Assembly: GCA_903893795.1 (NCBI GenBank)
Contig: CAITNO010000106.1
Span: 248,001 to 312,000, forward strand
Origin: Candidatus Hydrogenedentota bacterium
GTDB lineage: Bacteria; Hydrogenedentota; Hydrogenedentia; Hydrogenedentales; CAITNO01
Direction: 5' to 3'
DNA length: 64,000 nt
Shown here: piece after piece, positions 35,152-44,649 of the stretch
Layout: the number at the start of each line of letters is the position of its first letter
Numbering within the stretch: the first letter of the stretch is position 1
The notes under the pieces: generated by a model
Database searches by the model: none
Told to the model about the DNA's origin: nothing
The model's input: only the letters and a program-made list of their open reading frames with translations
Position numbers and translations under genes: made by a program

Positions 35152-37245
35152 ATGAATCCTGTCCTGGCGGCGCTGTGTCTCACCGGCATCATGGCGCTGG
35201 CACTGGCACTGCGCCTCCACCGGTTGGGCGAGGAATCCGTATGGTGGGATGAATTTGCCAGCCTGACGCACTTGGATACGCCGTCCCTTTGGAAGTTCCT
35301 GACCCTGAGCCACACCCTGGATCCCGCCACTTTTCCGCTCTACTTTACTTTGGAGTATTTGTGGTGGCACCATGTGGAGGCATCCGTCCATAGTCTCCGG
35401 TTGCTGTCCATTTCCATCAGCCTCGTCGGCATCCCCCTGCTGTACCTATTTGGGCGCGACCTCTTCGGGAAACGCGCCGGACTGACGGCGGCATTGTGTC
35501 TGGCACTCTCGCCAAACCACATTCACCATGCGCAGGGCATTCGCATGTACGTTCTAATGACGTTCCTGGCGCTGTTCTCCGCCTGGACCTTCATGCGCCT
35601 GGTCCGTTCCTGGGAAAAGCGGTGGTGGGCGGCCCATCTCCTGGGCAATATGCTCCTCCTGTGGACCCACCCCTTCGCGCTGCTGATGATAGGAGTGGAG
35701 GTCGCATACGTTGTCTTGTTCTGCGCCCGCCCGATGAGACGCGCCGCGGCGTGGATGACGCTTACCTGCCTGGTGGCGGTTCCATCGGCCATTTACCTGA
35801 GCCAGGTCCAGTATTGGTCGCCGCAAAACACGTCGGCGTGGCTCAAGGTGCCTCAACTTGCAGAATTCCTGGGCGACCTCCTCTTTGACGATGTGGTGAG
35901 TTTCTCCTATCAGCTTCGCTTGTCCGACTACTGGGCGGCCAGTCCTGTGCGCAGCCTTTTCGACTGTGCGCTCGCCATGGTGCTTTTTGGCGGCGTTGTT
36001 TGGATAGGGTTGAACCGTTGGAAACAACGAACCTCTGACCGCACGTCGCTTCACGTTTTTATCTTCCTGGCGGCGTGGCTGCTTTTGCCCGCGATGGTCC
36101 TCTACGCGGCGTCGTTGGTTTGGCGTCCCTGCATTTTTCCCCGCTACACGCTGCACAGCAGCCTGGCTCTGTACCTCATCCTCGGCGGTGCGGTTCAGGC
36201 TGCGGGAAAGACCTGGAAGGCGCTGGTCGCCGCCGCAGTGATTGCCGGGCTCATCGGCTTTCAATGGTTCGCATTGCAGCCCGGACCGCAGCGCACCGAC
36301 TGGCAGTCTGCGGCCGCGCAGGTGCGCGGACAGGCTAAGCCCTCGGACCTTGTTCTAGTGCAGGTCAGCATTTGGCGGGATGTGTTCCGATACAACCTAG
36401 GCCCCTCGAAACTGCCCATTGCCTCCGCCGAGTCCGTGCAGACCCTCGCAAACCAGGCAGGCTTCTTTCTGGGGCAGGGCAACCGCCCGGAAGCGGACAA
36501 GGACTCGGCGGTGTGGGCAATTGTGCTCAAGCCCTATTTTGATTCGGGTCCCAATCAAGAGTTCGAGAAGGCCCTTCAGGACTTGGGCTTGGATTTCGCG
36601 CGGACGGAATACCCCGGGATTGAGCATGTGCTGGTGTACCGCGTGACGCATGTGGGAACCGGGCCGATTCCGTGGAACAGCCCCAGAGGCGGCGGCGACA
36701 GGGAGGAGATTTCGAACGCCATCTCCGACCTGGCCCTGGAATTGACCGAGGCGAAGAGTTATCCCATGGCCCTGGAGGCGCTTCGATGGCTCTTTGAGTC
36801 CGACCCCGGCGCCCGGCGCATCTATGGCGGCCTTCAACTCGCCCTAATCAAGAAGACGGACGTTGAGCCGTTTACCCTGGCGGTGCGGTCCCTGCTGAAG
36901 GCCTACCATGACTTGGGCCGGCGGGATTTTGCCGGAGCCCAGGAGGCTTTTCGCGAGACGCTGCGGCACGACCCGAAATGTGCGCTTGCATACAGCGGTC
37001 TCGCCATCATGGCGCCCTTGGTGGACCATGACGAGGCGGCGGTGCTGGAATACCTGCGCAAAGCCGCCGCGCTGGACCCCGAACTCGGACAGGACCTGAA
37101 CCCGTTCATCGAACGCTTCGCTGCGGGAGATTACCGTGCCTGTCACGATTTGTTGGGTCCGGAGAAAACGACGCAGGCATTCAGTGACTGGCTTCTGCAT
37201 CGCGCTGAGGCGTCTGGGACCCAGGGTGGCGCCAAAGAGAAGTAG
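35152..37245 (+). CDS. GT39/ArnT-type GT-C membrane glycosyltransferase
   Basis: 697 residues from ATG 35152 (GTAGGGAT upstream; a TTG at 35110 is an alternative). The first loop RLGEESVWWDEFASL has the acidic residue pair of the GT39 class, FPLYFTLEYLWWH follows, and about ten hydrophobic segments reach residue 380. The last 300 residues are soluble, ending in TPR-like helices (YHDLGRRDFAGAQEAFRETL, DPKCALAYSGLA). Family: transfer of sugars from polyprenyl-phosphate carriers to lipid A, cell-wall polymers or proteins. It is downstream of and parallel to the TMTC-like gene, and convergent with a LacI regulator. Confidence 0.85.
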   Translation: MNPVLAALCLTGIMALALALRLHRLGEESVWWDEFASLTHLDTPSLWKFLTLSHTLDPATFPLYFTLEYLWWHHVEASVHSLRLLSISISLVGIPLLYLFGRDLFGKRAGLTAALCLALSPNHIHHAQGIRMYVLMTFLALFSAWTFMRLVRSWEKRWWAAHLLGNMLLLWTHPFALLMIGVEVAYVVLFCARPMRRAAAWMTLTCLVAVPSAIYLSQVQYWSPQNTSAWLKVPQLAEFLGDLLFDDVVSFSYQLRLSDYWAASPVRSLFDCALAMVLFGGVVWIGLNRWKQRTSDRTSLHVFIFLAAWLLLPAMVLYAASLVWRPCIFPRYTLHSSLALYLILGGAVQAAGKTWKALVAAAVIAGLIGFQWFALQPGPQRTDWQSAAAQVRGQAKPSDLVLVQVSIWRDVFRYNLGPSKLPIASAESVQTLANQAGFFLGQGNRPEADKDSAVWAIVLKPYFDSGPNQEFEKALQDLGLDFARTEYPGIEHVLVYRVTHVGTGPIPWNSPRGGGDREEISNAISDLALELTEAKSYPMALEALRWLFESDPGARRIYGGLQLALIKKTDVEPFTLAVRSLLKAYHDLGRRDFAGAQEAFRETLRHDPKCALAYSGLAIMAPLVDHDEAAVLEYLRKAAALDPELGQDLNPFIERFAAGDYRACHDLLGPEKTTQAFSDWLLHRAEASGTQGGAKEK

Positions 37246-37248
37246 AGC

Positions 37249-38358
37249 TTACTGCGTTCCGCAAGCCGGAACGGCCCCGGCGGAATCGCGCACGACGAGC
37301 ACGGGGGTGAATTTCACTGTTTCGGGAGCATCGGGACTGCATCTGCCTTTAATAATGTCCACGAGGAACCGGGCAGTCCCCGCGCCCATTTCGCGCAGTG
37401 GAACCCGCACGGTGGTAAGCGCGGGGGTCAAATACAGCCCGAGACGGTTGCTTTCATCCTCCGTGGTGTCGAGGCAGATGTCATCAATCCCGATCAGGGA
37501 GATGTCCCTTGGCAGCACCAGGCCCGCTTCGGCCAGACGGCGCATGGCGCCTATGGCGATCACGTCGTTGATGGCTATCACAGCGGTCGTGTCGGGGGCC
37601 TGTTTGAACAGGGTGTCCGCATAGGCATACCCGGCCGAGACCCCCACCATGGAAGGTGCCGCGCGCACCACGCGGTGCGCCTCCAGGTCCAGCCCATGCT
37701 CCCGAAGCGCCGTTTCCACGCCCCGGACGCGCTCCAGGGCATTCAGATTGGTTTCACTCGCCCCCAGGACGGCTATCCGGCGATGGCCCTGCTGCAGCAG
37801 CCACCGGGCGGCGGTGCCGCCCAATTCTTCGTTGATATCGGTGCCGGTGCAGGGGAGCCCCCCCTGGCGTGACCCGCAACTGACGAAGGGCACATTGAGG
37901 CTCTTTATTCGGGCCCGCATGTCCGCATCGAGCACATGTCCGCCTATGAGAAGTATGACCCCCTCAACCTTCCAGGCGGCGAGCGTCTGCAGGCATTTGT
38001 CGAAGTGTTTGAGCGAGTATCCCATGCTGGTTGCCATCAGGTCATAACCCGACGATCGGGCGGCCTCTTCGGCCCCCAGCAGGAAACGGCCGTGGTACAT
38101 GAGGTCCTGCCCCGACGTTACCGCGCCCAGCAGGCCCGATTCCTGCATCTTCAGCGTCCTCGCCAGCAGGTTCGGCGAATAGCCGAGTTGTGCGGCGACC
38201 TCCCGCACCCGCGTCCGGGTGGCCTCGGCATAGGCCTTTGCGCAGGGCGCTTCATTCAGGATTGAACTGGCGGTAGACGTGGAAATGCCCGCCGCCTCGG
38301 CCACCTGGCGCAGCGTCACTGCCTGGACGGCCCGCCTGCCCTGTTGTTCCGGACTCAT
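37249..38358 (-). CDS. LacI-family transcriptional regulator
   Basis: 369 residues from ATG 38358; a TTG seven codons upstream is weaker. The N-terminal helix-turn-helix reads VTLRQVAEAAGISTSTASSILN with hinge helix LGYSPNLLARTLK. The periplasmic-binding-fold effector domain follows (LLGAVTSGQDLMYHGRF ... GTDINEELGGTAARWLLQQGHRRIAVLG ... TAVIAINDVIAIGAMR). Sugar-like effectors are usual for this family. It is the last gene of a minus-strand run with the acyltransferase, GT2 and radical SAM genes, with which it may be regulated, but targets are unknown. Confidence 0.9.
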   Translation of the reverse strand: MSPEQQGRRAVQAVTLRQVAEAAGISTSTASSILNEAPCAKAYAEATRTRVREVAAQLGYSPNLLARTLKMQESGLLGAVTSGQDLMYHGRFLLGAEEAARSSGYDLMATSMGYSLKHFDKCLQTLAAWKVEGVILLIGGHVLDADMRARIKSLNVPFVSCGSRQGGLPCTGTDINEELGGTAARWLLQQGHRRIAVLGASETNLNALERVRGVETALREHGLDLEAHRVVRAAPSMVGVSAGYAYADTLFKQAPDTTAVIAINDVIAIGAMRRLAEAGLVLPRDISLIGIDDICLDTTEDESNRLGLYLTPALTTVRVPLREMGAGTARFLVDIIKGRCSPDAPETVKFTPVLVVRDSAGAVPACGTQ

Positions 38359-38375
38359 GGATGCGGTTGCCCGGA

Positions 38376-39065
38376 TCAACGGTCAAGGAAAGGCTGCTTC
38401 ACCATCGGCCGGGCGGGGACGCCCGCCACGGTGATGCCCTCCTCGGTGATGCTTTTGGTGACACAGCACTGCATCCCGGTCTGCACCCACGGCGCGATGG
38501 TCAGATGGTCGCGCACCGTTGAGCCGGATCCGGTGGCAACACCCTCCATGATGTGGGTGTAGCCCAGCACCAGCGACCCGAAATTGATGGAGGCAAAATC
38601 ACCGATGGTGCAGTCGTGGCCGATCTGCGCACCCGCCGAAATAAAGGTGTAGTCGCCAATGGTGGTATCGTTCAGAATGACCGCCTTGGGATGGATGGAC
38701 CCGCCGCGGCCCACCGAGATGGTGGGACGCCCGACAAGGGCCGCTCCGGGGTGGATGACCGAGGGAGCCGGGACAAGCCCGGCGGCTAGCGCCTTGGTGA
38801 CCAGCGCCTTCTTCACCCGCGGATAGGTGCAGCTTACCATGAACTGCCGGAAGTCTTCCGTGCCCGGATGCTGCACACGGTCAAACTGCCAGTCATGGAT
38901 AATCGGGCACTCCGTGCCCCCAAGCACAAGGGAGTCCTCCGTCATCCCGTCGTCCACAAAGACAACTCGTGTGCCGGGATGGGTCTCCTGCAGAATCCAA
39001 TAGGCCAGCCTTCCGCCGCCGGCGGCCCCAAGAATAACCACGGAACCGGGAAACTGCTCTTCCAT
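38376..39065 (-). CDS. NeuD/PglD-type left-handed beta-helix acyltransferase
   Basis: 229 residues from ATG 39065 with GGAGAC six bases upstream. The N-terminus is a small Rossmann-like domain (VVILGAAGGGRLAYWI, VVFVDDG) as in PglD/NeuD enzymes. The rest is a hexapeptide left-handed beta-helix: repeats such as VGRGGSIHPKAVIL, TTIGDYTFISAGAQIGHDCTIGDFASI. His in QIGHDC is the likely acetyl-transfer base, as in related O- or N-acetyltransferases of surface sugars. It follows the GT2 gene by 13 bases and precedes the LacI gene. Confidence 0.87.
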   Translation of the reverse strand: MEEQFPGSVVILGAAGGGRLAYWILQETHPGTRVVFVDDGMTEDSLVLGGTECPIIHDWQFDRVQHPGTEDFRQFMVSCTYPRVKKALVTKALAAGLVPAPSVIHPGAALVGRPTISVGRGGSIHPKAVILNDTTIGDYTFISAGAQIGHDCTIGDFASINFGSLVLGYTHIMEGVATGSGSTVRDHLTIAPWVQTGMQCCVTKSITEEGITVAGVPARPMVKQPFLDR

Positions 39066-39078
39066 GAATTTGTCTCCT

Positions 39079-40035
39079 TCAGCGCCTGCGGACGCATCGC
39101 ACAAAATAGCAGGGATCCTGCTGCAGCAGGCGCGCGTTGTAACGCACAAATTCGCCAATGGCGGTCAGCAGTCCCCCCGTAAACACCAGGTTCAGCGTGG
39201 CAAGGCCGAGCACGAGGCGCCGGTCCAGCGCGGGTGCCAGTGCCGACGGAAGCACGCAACCGAGGACGACGCAGACCAGCAGCAGCAGTGAGACGAGCAC
39301 GGACAAACCGCCTGTCACCAGAAAAACGTATTGGGAGGTTTCCAGCAGGATGTTGCGATAGAACAGGGCAAGGCGCTTCAGCGACCAGGCCGAGCTCCCG
39401 TATTTTCTCGGGTGGTGCGCAATTTCGACTTCGGACACGCGCACGGCCGCCTGCATGACTGAAACGGGCCTGAACGGCTTCGTGGGTCCAATGTTGAAGG
39501 AATGGATTACGCTGCCCCGCATCACCTTGAATCCGCAGCCGACATCCTGAAACTGGCACCCCGAAAGCTTCCGCAACAGCAGGTTCACAAGCGCCGACGC
39601 CCACACCCGGTACACGGGATCGTTGCGTTCCTTGCGGTGCCCGCCGACGATGTCATAGCCCTGGTCGAAAACTTCCACAAGACGGGGCAGTTCCTCCGGG
39701 TCGACCTGGAGGTCGCAGTCGAGAATGACGAGGTGTTCTCCCCGCGCATGGGCAATGGCCGCGGTCAGGGCGTTGGTCTGGCCCACATTGGCCGCCAACT
39801 GCACCAGGCACCCGATGGTCTTATCTTCATCAAAAAGGGAATTCAGGATTTCCGGCGTTCCGTCCCCGCTGCCGTCGTCCACAAAGACGATTTCACAGGT
39901 GCGCCCCAGGGTTTCAATCGTTTTGCGCAGGCGGGTGTGGAATTCCCGAATGCCGCGCTCCTCCTGGTAGCAGGCGACCAGAATGGTGAATTCCGGCCGG
40001 AAGGCCGCCGTCTCGGAATCGTCTATTTTGCCCAT
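39079..40035 (-). CDS. GT2-family (DPM/GtrB-like) glycosyltransferase
   Basis: 318 residues. TILVACYQEERGI is the nucleotide-binding start, VFVDDGSGDGTP and LDCDLQVDPEELP give the metal-binding Asp motifs, and GCGFKVMRGSV is the conserved third segment. Two C-terminal hydrophobic helices (VLVSLLLLVCVVLGC, LVLGLATLNLVFTGG) anchor it in the inner membrane. Family: transfer of a sugar from UDP or GDP to polyprenyl phosphate, feeding GT-C enzymes such as those at 32959 and 35152, a plausible pathway link across the window. Operon: acyltransferase and LacI gene follow closely. Confidence 0.9.
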   Translation of the reverse strand: MGKIDDSETAAFRPEFTILVACYQEERGIREFHTRLRKTIETLGRTCEIVFVDDGSGDGTPEILNSLFDEDKTIGCLVQLAANVGQTNALTAAIAHARGEHLVILDCDLQVDPEELPRLVEVFDQGYDIVGGHRKERNDPVYRVWASALVNLLLRKLSGCQFQDVGCGFKVMRGSVIHSFNIGPTKPFRPVSVMQAAVRVSEVEIAHHPRKYGSSAWSLKRLALFYRNILLETSQYVFLVTGGLSVLVSLLLLVCVVLGCVLPSALAPALDRRLVLGLATLNLVFTGGLLTAIGEFVRYNARLLQQDPCYFVRCVRRR

Positions 40036-40177
40036 TAGAAACGTTTCCAGTTGTTGTTTCGCGCCACGAAGGAAATACTCTCACATTGATGCGCGACCTG
40101 TCAAGCCACCGCAAAGCGATGGACAATACCGGCCCGGGGATGGCTTTGAATCTGAGCTGAAACGGCTGGAGTGACGC

Positions 40178-41188
40178 TTATTGTTTAGGGCGGTTGGAAC
40201 TGCGGGGGAGCAGCGACGGCACCCCTTCCAGGCGCACTTCCGAGCAGGAGGCGCAGAGGCTGGGCGGCTCTCCCCGAGAGAATTTTTCCAGAATGTCAAA
40301 GTACGCCCGGCTGTGGATAATTTCGTCAAAGCTTTGCTCATGAATGTCGCCGATGACAAGATCTTTGAACATGTCCATGGCGCAGGGGGATATTTTGCCG
40401 TCGGTGAAGACGAACAGGTTGGACCCCCAAGGCTCCATGCAGGTGAAATTGGTGTGGTGGCCTTCCTTCATGTTGAAGACATTGCCAATCTTGACGCCCT
40501 GAACCTCGCTGCGCCACTCTTCGGCCGCCCTGGCCACCAGTTCAGCGTTGCCCGGATGGGCCACCATGCGCACCTTCACATCGGTGGTCGGCCGTTTCAC
40601 CGCCAGAAACTGGCGGATATTGCGCCGGATGGTGTCCAGTTCGATGCCGCGAAACTCCCGGCAGGTCTGCGCGTCCGGTTCAACAGACACATTCAGCACC
40701 GCCAGGGGGGTTTTGGCCAACCTTTCCAGCAATTCCCCCCGGAGCAGGGTGCCGTTGGTGAATATGCTGGGCCGCCTGCCCCGCAGGGCGATATGCTCGA
40801 TCATGTCGCACAGGCGCGGATGCAGCGTCGGTTCGCCCATGCCGCACAGTTGCACCGTTTCCACCGAGGCGGGTGCCTGGTCCACCACCATGCAGAAGGT
40901 TTCCCAGTCAATAAGCCGGGGCCGTTCCTGCAGGTGGGCCGGAATCTTGGTGCGGTGGCAGTAGGAGCACTTGAGATTGCAGTCGAAGGCGGCCTCCACC
41001 ATGAGCGCCACCACACCATGCACCTGCGGACGGCGCAGTTTCCAATTGAGCAGGTTTCTGGCCACGAGAAGATAGGACGACGGATGCTGGATCTTTTCGT
41101 AAATCCAGTCCGCCTCTTCTGCGGACCCGTATACCACTCGGGAGCCCACGCGGCATACCGTCCGCATCAGCCTCTCGGGAATCGACAT
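40178..41188 (-). CDS. Radical SAM protein with SPASM-like tail
   Basis: 336 residues. The cluster motif is CNLKCSYC (CxxxCxxC), then LCGMGEPTLHPRL, the usual GxGEP SAM-binding element. The tail has SPCAMDMFKDLVIGDI and LCASCSEVRLEG, matching the Cys pattern of an auxiliary-cluster domain. Substrate not evident. It sits about 140 bases upstream of the GT2 gene on the same strand and so may belong to the same transcript. It is distinct from the radical SAM gene at 10552 though of the same style. Confidence 0.88.
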   Translation of the reverse strand: MSIPERLMRTVCRVGSRVVYGSAEEADWIYEKIQHPSSYLLVARNLLNWKLRRPQVHGVVALMVEAAFDCNLKCSYCHRTKIPAHLQERPRLIDWETFCMVVDQAPASVETVQLCGMGEPTLHPRLCDMIEHIALRGRRPSIFTNGTLLRGELLERLAKTPLAVLNVSVEPDAQTCREFRGIELDTIRRNIRQFLAVKRPTTDVKVRMVAHPGNAELVARAAEEWRSEVQGVKIGNVFNMKEGHHTNFTCMEPWGSNLFVFTDGKISPCAMDMFKDLVIGDIHEQSFDEIIHSRAYFDILEKFSRGEPPSLCASCSEVRLEGVPSLLPRSSNRPKQ

Positions 41189-41379
41189 GCTTGCAACTCC
41201 TCGCGCGCGCTTCGGTTCGGGGGCGTTACGCGATCTGCACCGCCTCCGCCACCCCAGTTGAACACATTATAGGACCGGTTGGGCGGGATTGCAAAGGCCG
41301 GGAATCAAAGTTTGACACCATGGCCGTCTGAAAGCTATAATTCGCGCTCTTAATCCAAGAACCGCTGGGAGTTAGCACC

Positions 41380-41505
41380 ATGAAAGTATTGTCTTCGCTG
41401 AAGACCGCCAAGACGCGGCACCCTGACTGCAAAATCGTCCGCCGCAAAGGGCGGGTGTACGTGATTTGCAAAACGAATCCGCGCTTCAAGGCCCGCCAGG
41501 GCTGA
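41380..41505 (+). CDS. rpmJ: Ribosomal protein bL36, type B (zinc-less)
   Basis: A 41-residue gene: [18 protein letters not shown]..., ending NPRFKARQG. It matches the YkgO/bL36B form, in which the zinc-binding Cys/His set of ordinary bL36 is largely lost (here only Cys17 and Cys30). Such paralogues usually replace the zinc form when zinc is scarce. The context is isolated: no other ribosomal gene is near, and it has its own terminator. GGGAGTTAGCACC precedes the ATG. Confidence is high because of length, motif spacing and termination. Confidence 0.93.
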   Translation: MKVLSSLKTAKTRHPDCKIVRRKGRVYVICKTNPRFKARQG

Positions 41506-41529
41506 TCGCGCCGAATTTCAGGCGATTGC

Positions 41530-41568
41530 CGCCGCCGTGGATCCCGATGGGAACCACGGCGGCGTTTT
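41530..41568 (+). terminator. Rho-independent terminator after bL36
   Basis: Stem CGCCGCCGTGG (41530-41540) pairs with CCACGGCGGCG (41554-41564), followed by TTTT. Separates bL36 from the convergent PASTA gene. Confidence 0.88.
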
Positions 41569-41612
41569 CGTCTTTGTGCCGACCGGGGACGGGCACATTG
41601 GGAAACCGCGCC

Positions 41613-42710
41613 TCACGGCCCTTTTGACACACCCAGGTCCACGGCGGTGCCCGGCGCGACACTGGCGCCCGCCGCGGGATTTTCCTGCATCACCTGACCC
41701 ACGGGGACTGTGGCACTGTACAGTTGTGTCACGGCGCCCAGCGAGAGCAGGGCGTTCGACAGGGCCGTGCCCGCAGCCGTCTGGGTCAGGCCCACCACGT
41801 TGGGCACCAACACAAACTCGGGACCCTTGGAAATCCCGAGGTCCACGGCGGTGCCCGGCGCAACGCTGGTGCCCGCCGCGGGATGCTCCTCCATCACCTC
41901 GCCCGTGGGAATCGTGGGGCTGTACAGCCGCGTCACCGCGCCCAGCGCAAGCAGGGCATTGGTCAGGGCCGTGCCCGCCTCGCTCTGGGTCATGCCCAAT
42001 ACGTCGGGCACTATGACGGGCTGAACCCCCTTGGAAACCACGAGGTTCACGGCGGCACCCGGACTCACCAGGGCCCCCGCCGTCGGTGTTTGGCTGATCA
42101 CGGAACCGACGGCCACGCTTGCGCTGTAGTCCTGCGTGATTGTGCCGACCACCAACCCCGCACCGACAAGGACCGTCGTGGCTGTTGCCTGGTTCATGCC
42201 CGCCACATTGGGCACCGCCACCGTCACGGGTTGCGGGCCGCGGGAAAGCACCAGGTCCACGGCGGCACCGGCACTTGCGGAGCTTCCCGACGCGGGCGTT
42301 TGGCTGATGACCAGACCGGTCGCCACGGTGGCACTGTAGGCCTGCGTGATGGTTCCGACCGTCAGACCGGCGCCCACAAGGACCGCCGATGCCACGGCCT
42401 GGGTCATGCCCGCCACGTTGGGCACGGTCACCGGTTGGGGACCCTGGGACACCACGAGGTCCACGGCGCTGCCGGACTTCACCGAGGTTCCCGCCGCGGG
42501 TGTTTGGCTGACCACCAGGCCCATGGCCACGGTGTCACTGTAGACCTGGGCGATCGTGCCGACCACCAGGCCGGCGCCGACAATGGTGGAGGAGGCCGCC
42601 GCCTGCGTCTGGCCCGCCACGTCGGGCACCGTCTTGGAGGTGGAACACCCTGCCAGCGCCACACACAGCGCCAGCAACAACAAACCCCTTGCCCGGGAAA
42701 CCCTTTTCAT
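41613..42710 (-). CDS. Lipoprotein with five PASTA repeats
   Basis: 365 residues from ATG 42710 (AAGGAG upstream). The signal ends in lipobox LAGC. The rest is five tandem PASTA-like repeats of about 67-70 residues, each starting VP[DN]V[AVL]G and ending VDLV[VL]S or VDLG[IV]SKGP. The first three and last two repeats form two subgroups (QTP...AG type versus EEHP/QENP type), implying duplication in two steps. Known PASTA domains bind peptidoglycan or beta-lactams in kinase receptors; here no kinase is attached, so it would be a free wall-binding protein. The stop immediately follows the last repeat. Confidence 0.85.
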   Translation of the reverse strand: MKRVSRARGLLLLALCVALAGCSTSKTVPDVAGQTQAAASSTIVGAGLVVGTIAQVYSDTVAMGLVVSQTPAAGTSVKSGSAVDLVVSQGPQPVTVPNVAGMTQAVASAVLVGAGLTVGTITQAYSATVATGLVISQTPASGSSASAGAAVDLVLSRGPQPVTVAVPNVAGMNQATATTVLVGAGLVVGTITQDYSASVAVGSVISQTPTAGALVSPGAAVNLVVSKGVQPVIVPDVLGMTQSEAGTALTNALLALGAVTRLYSPTIPTGEVMEEHPAAGTSVAPGTAVDLGISKGPEFVLVPNVVGLTQTAAGTALSNALLSLGAVTQLYSATVPVGQVMQENPAAGASVAPGTAVDLGVSKGP

Positions 42711-43337
42711 GGCACACACTCCTTGTATTGCCGATCCCAAGACTCATGCCTGGTTCGGACATGGTTGTCCCTGCATTTATTGGGCAGAAACGTCACGTCC
42801 AAAACATACCAACCATCTTGACTGAACTATACCCCCGATCCTGAAATATGTCAAGAATAATATGGGGCAGAACTAATACAGAAAGCAATGGAATGGGCAT
42901 CTTGCGCAGTAAGCGAAGAATTACCCCCCAGCGCGCCGGGGTGCGCGCCTTCTTCCGACCCATGGCGAATGGCGTATAACCTGTTCTCACTTCGTCCGCC
43001 GTGGCCGTGCGGCGCGACGGGAGGGCATGCGAAACAGAGGATAAGGAGTAAAGCACCAACACTTTGTGGTGTCGCGACTCTATTGACAGATAATGTCACA
43101 CCGTTGACTCGTTAGAAATGTCACATTTGGAGCTTTTCAACCGGAGGCCATGAAGGGGCGTGCCGATTCGTCACAAAGAACGCCAGTGCGAGTCAACGCT
43201 GGAGCCGGGCTATGTCCAGGCTTGGCCCATTTCGCTCTCGGCCTTGACAGGTTGCTGTTTGGGGAGGTTTCCGGAAAAAGGTAATCAATCTCAGCATTTT
43301 GAGTATGCTATGGGCTGTGAGGTAATAAGGAGAACCC
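42711..43337. other. Long spacer, no gene recognised
   Basis: About 625 bases. Short frames on both strands show no known motifs. A region at 43082-43140 has two AATGTCACA words (43090, 43117) and a CCGGAGGCCATG, weakly suggestive of a decayed element, but no terminal inverted repeats or transposase could be found. Ribosome site AAGGAGAACCC precedes the sialidase-like gene. Confidence 0.4.
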
Positions 43338-44537
43338 ATGAAAAGACTAATGGTTCTTGCTGTGAATAGCCTCATCCTTGCCGCTCTATCCGCGGCGCAG
43401 GATGCCTCACATATCCGCGTCCATGAAACCATAGTCTTCGACGGCCTCAAAGGCTGGGCCCATGATGGCGTGACCTACCGCCTGGCCTGCGGGGCGAACA
43501 TTGCGCAGATGCCGAACGGTGATTTACTGTGCTGGTGGCTGTCGGGCAGCGACAATGAGCCTTCTACGGACAACAATGTGCTGGCCTCGCGCTCTACGGA
43601 CAAGGGGAAGTCTTGGGGGGAGCCCTACATCCTGCTGGCGGCGGACAAGGAGGCCGGTGCGCTGACGTTGATGCACGTCACGCTGTCGGGCAAGGTGATT
43701 GCCTTTGGCGCCGGGTGGCCATCGGAACTGCAATACACGGTGTGGCACTACTTCCGCATGGAATCGACGGACAACGGTTTCACCTGGAGCGCGCGGGAAC
43801 CGGTCCATTTCCGTGCCAGCGACGACATGATGGTCGAGCATCCCCTCCGGCTGGCAAACGGCGAATACCTGTGCCCAACCTCCTTCTTCGAGAAACGTCC
43901 CAAGCCCCTGCTGGCGGGCATTCCCGAGCTGGCCCGGGCGAAGTCGGAGGCCGAGGCGCTGGCGTTGCCGCCGCACCCTGACCCAACCTTCAAGCCGGAC
44001 AAATTTGCCACGCACCGGCACGGCTGTTCGGCCCTCATCACATCGGACCTGGAACTGCGCAACCCGACAGAGTATCAGGGTGTGCGCAACCGCCCGCTGG
44101 GCCTGTTGGAAAGTACCGTGGTGCAGTTGAAGGACGGGCGCATCGCCATGCTGATGCGCGCCGAATACGGCGGTTTCCTCTGGCGCGCCGACAGCAAAGA
44201 CAACGGCCGCACCTGGACGGAGGCATGGCAGACGGAGATTCCCAACCCCACCTCCCTCGCCGCGCTTATCCGCCTGCCCGATGGCCGCATTGCGCTCATC
44301 CACAACGCCAAGGGCTGCGTGGTGGGGGAGAGGGCCGTGCGCGACCCCCTGTCCATCTGGCTGAGCGACGACGAGATGGAAAGCTGGAGCGTTCGGGACG
44401 ACGTGATTACGGGCGGCATGCTGGCCTATCCCTGTCCGCTTCTTGTGGACGGCCGACTGGTCTTTTCCTACGACCACAACCGCCGCCAGGCCCGTTTCGT
44501 GGAGGTGGATCTGCCGCCGGTCCCTGCGGAAAAGTAA
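43338..44537 (+). CDS. Secreted sialidase/BNR-repeat glycosidase-like protein
   Basis: 399 residues with a short signal peptide (MVLAVNSLILAALSAA). The six-bladed propeller of the sialidase fold is seen through Asp-box motifs STDKGKSWGEP, STDNGFTWSA and SKDNGRTWTEA, and PNGDLLCWW and LPDGRIALIHN strands. I do not see all the catalytic arginines of true sialidases, so the substrate may be a different sugar. It fits the theme of host- or algae-glycan degradation with GH20 and the SGNH genes. AAGGAGAACCC precedes the start. Confidence 0.85.
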   Translation: MKRLMVLAVNSLILAALSAAQDASHIRVHETIVFDGLKGWAHDGVTYRLACGANIAQMPNGDLLCWWLSGSDNEPSTDNNVLASRSTDKGKSWGEPYILLAADKEAGALTLMHVTLSGKVIAFGAGWPSELQYTVWHYFRMESTDNGFTWSAREPVHFRASDDMMVEHPLRLANGEYLCPTSFFEKRPKPLLAGIPELARAKSEAEALALPPHPDPTFKPDKFATHRHGCSALITSDLELRNPTEYQGVRNRPLGLLESTVVQLKDGRIAMLMRAEYGGFLWRADSKDNGRTWTEAWQTEIPNPTSLAALIRLPDGRIALIHNAKGCVVGERAVRDPLSIWLSDDEMESWSVRDDVITGGMLAYPCPLLVDGRLVFSYDHNRRQARFVEVDLPPVPAEK

Positions 44538-44649
44538 GGGGCAGGGGAAAAGCGCCTGTCTGGTTTGCTTCCAGCCCGTCGGCGGCGGTAGTGTTTCGAG
44601 ACGGTCAGGCGGCCGGTGGACGGTCGCCACAAAGGAGTGGAGTGCAATA

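Noticed and set aside
43082..43145. Possible insertion-sequence end (AATGTCACA words and CCGGAGGCCATG)
   Set aside because: No inverted terminal repeat pair, target duplication or transposase remnant found within the surrounding 600 bases.
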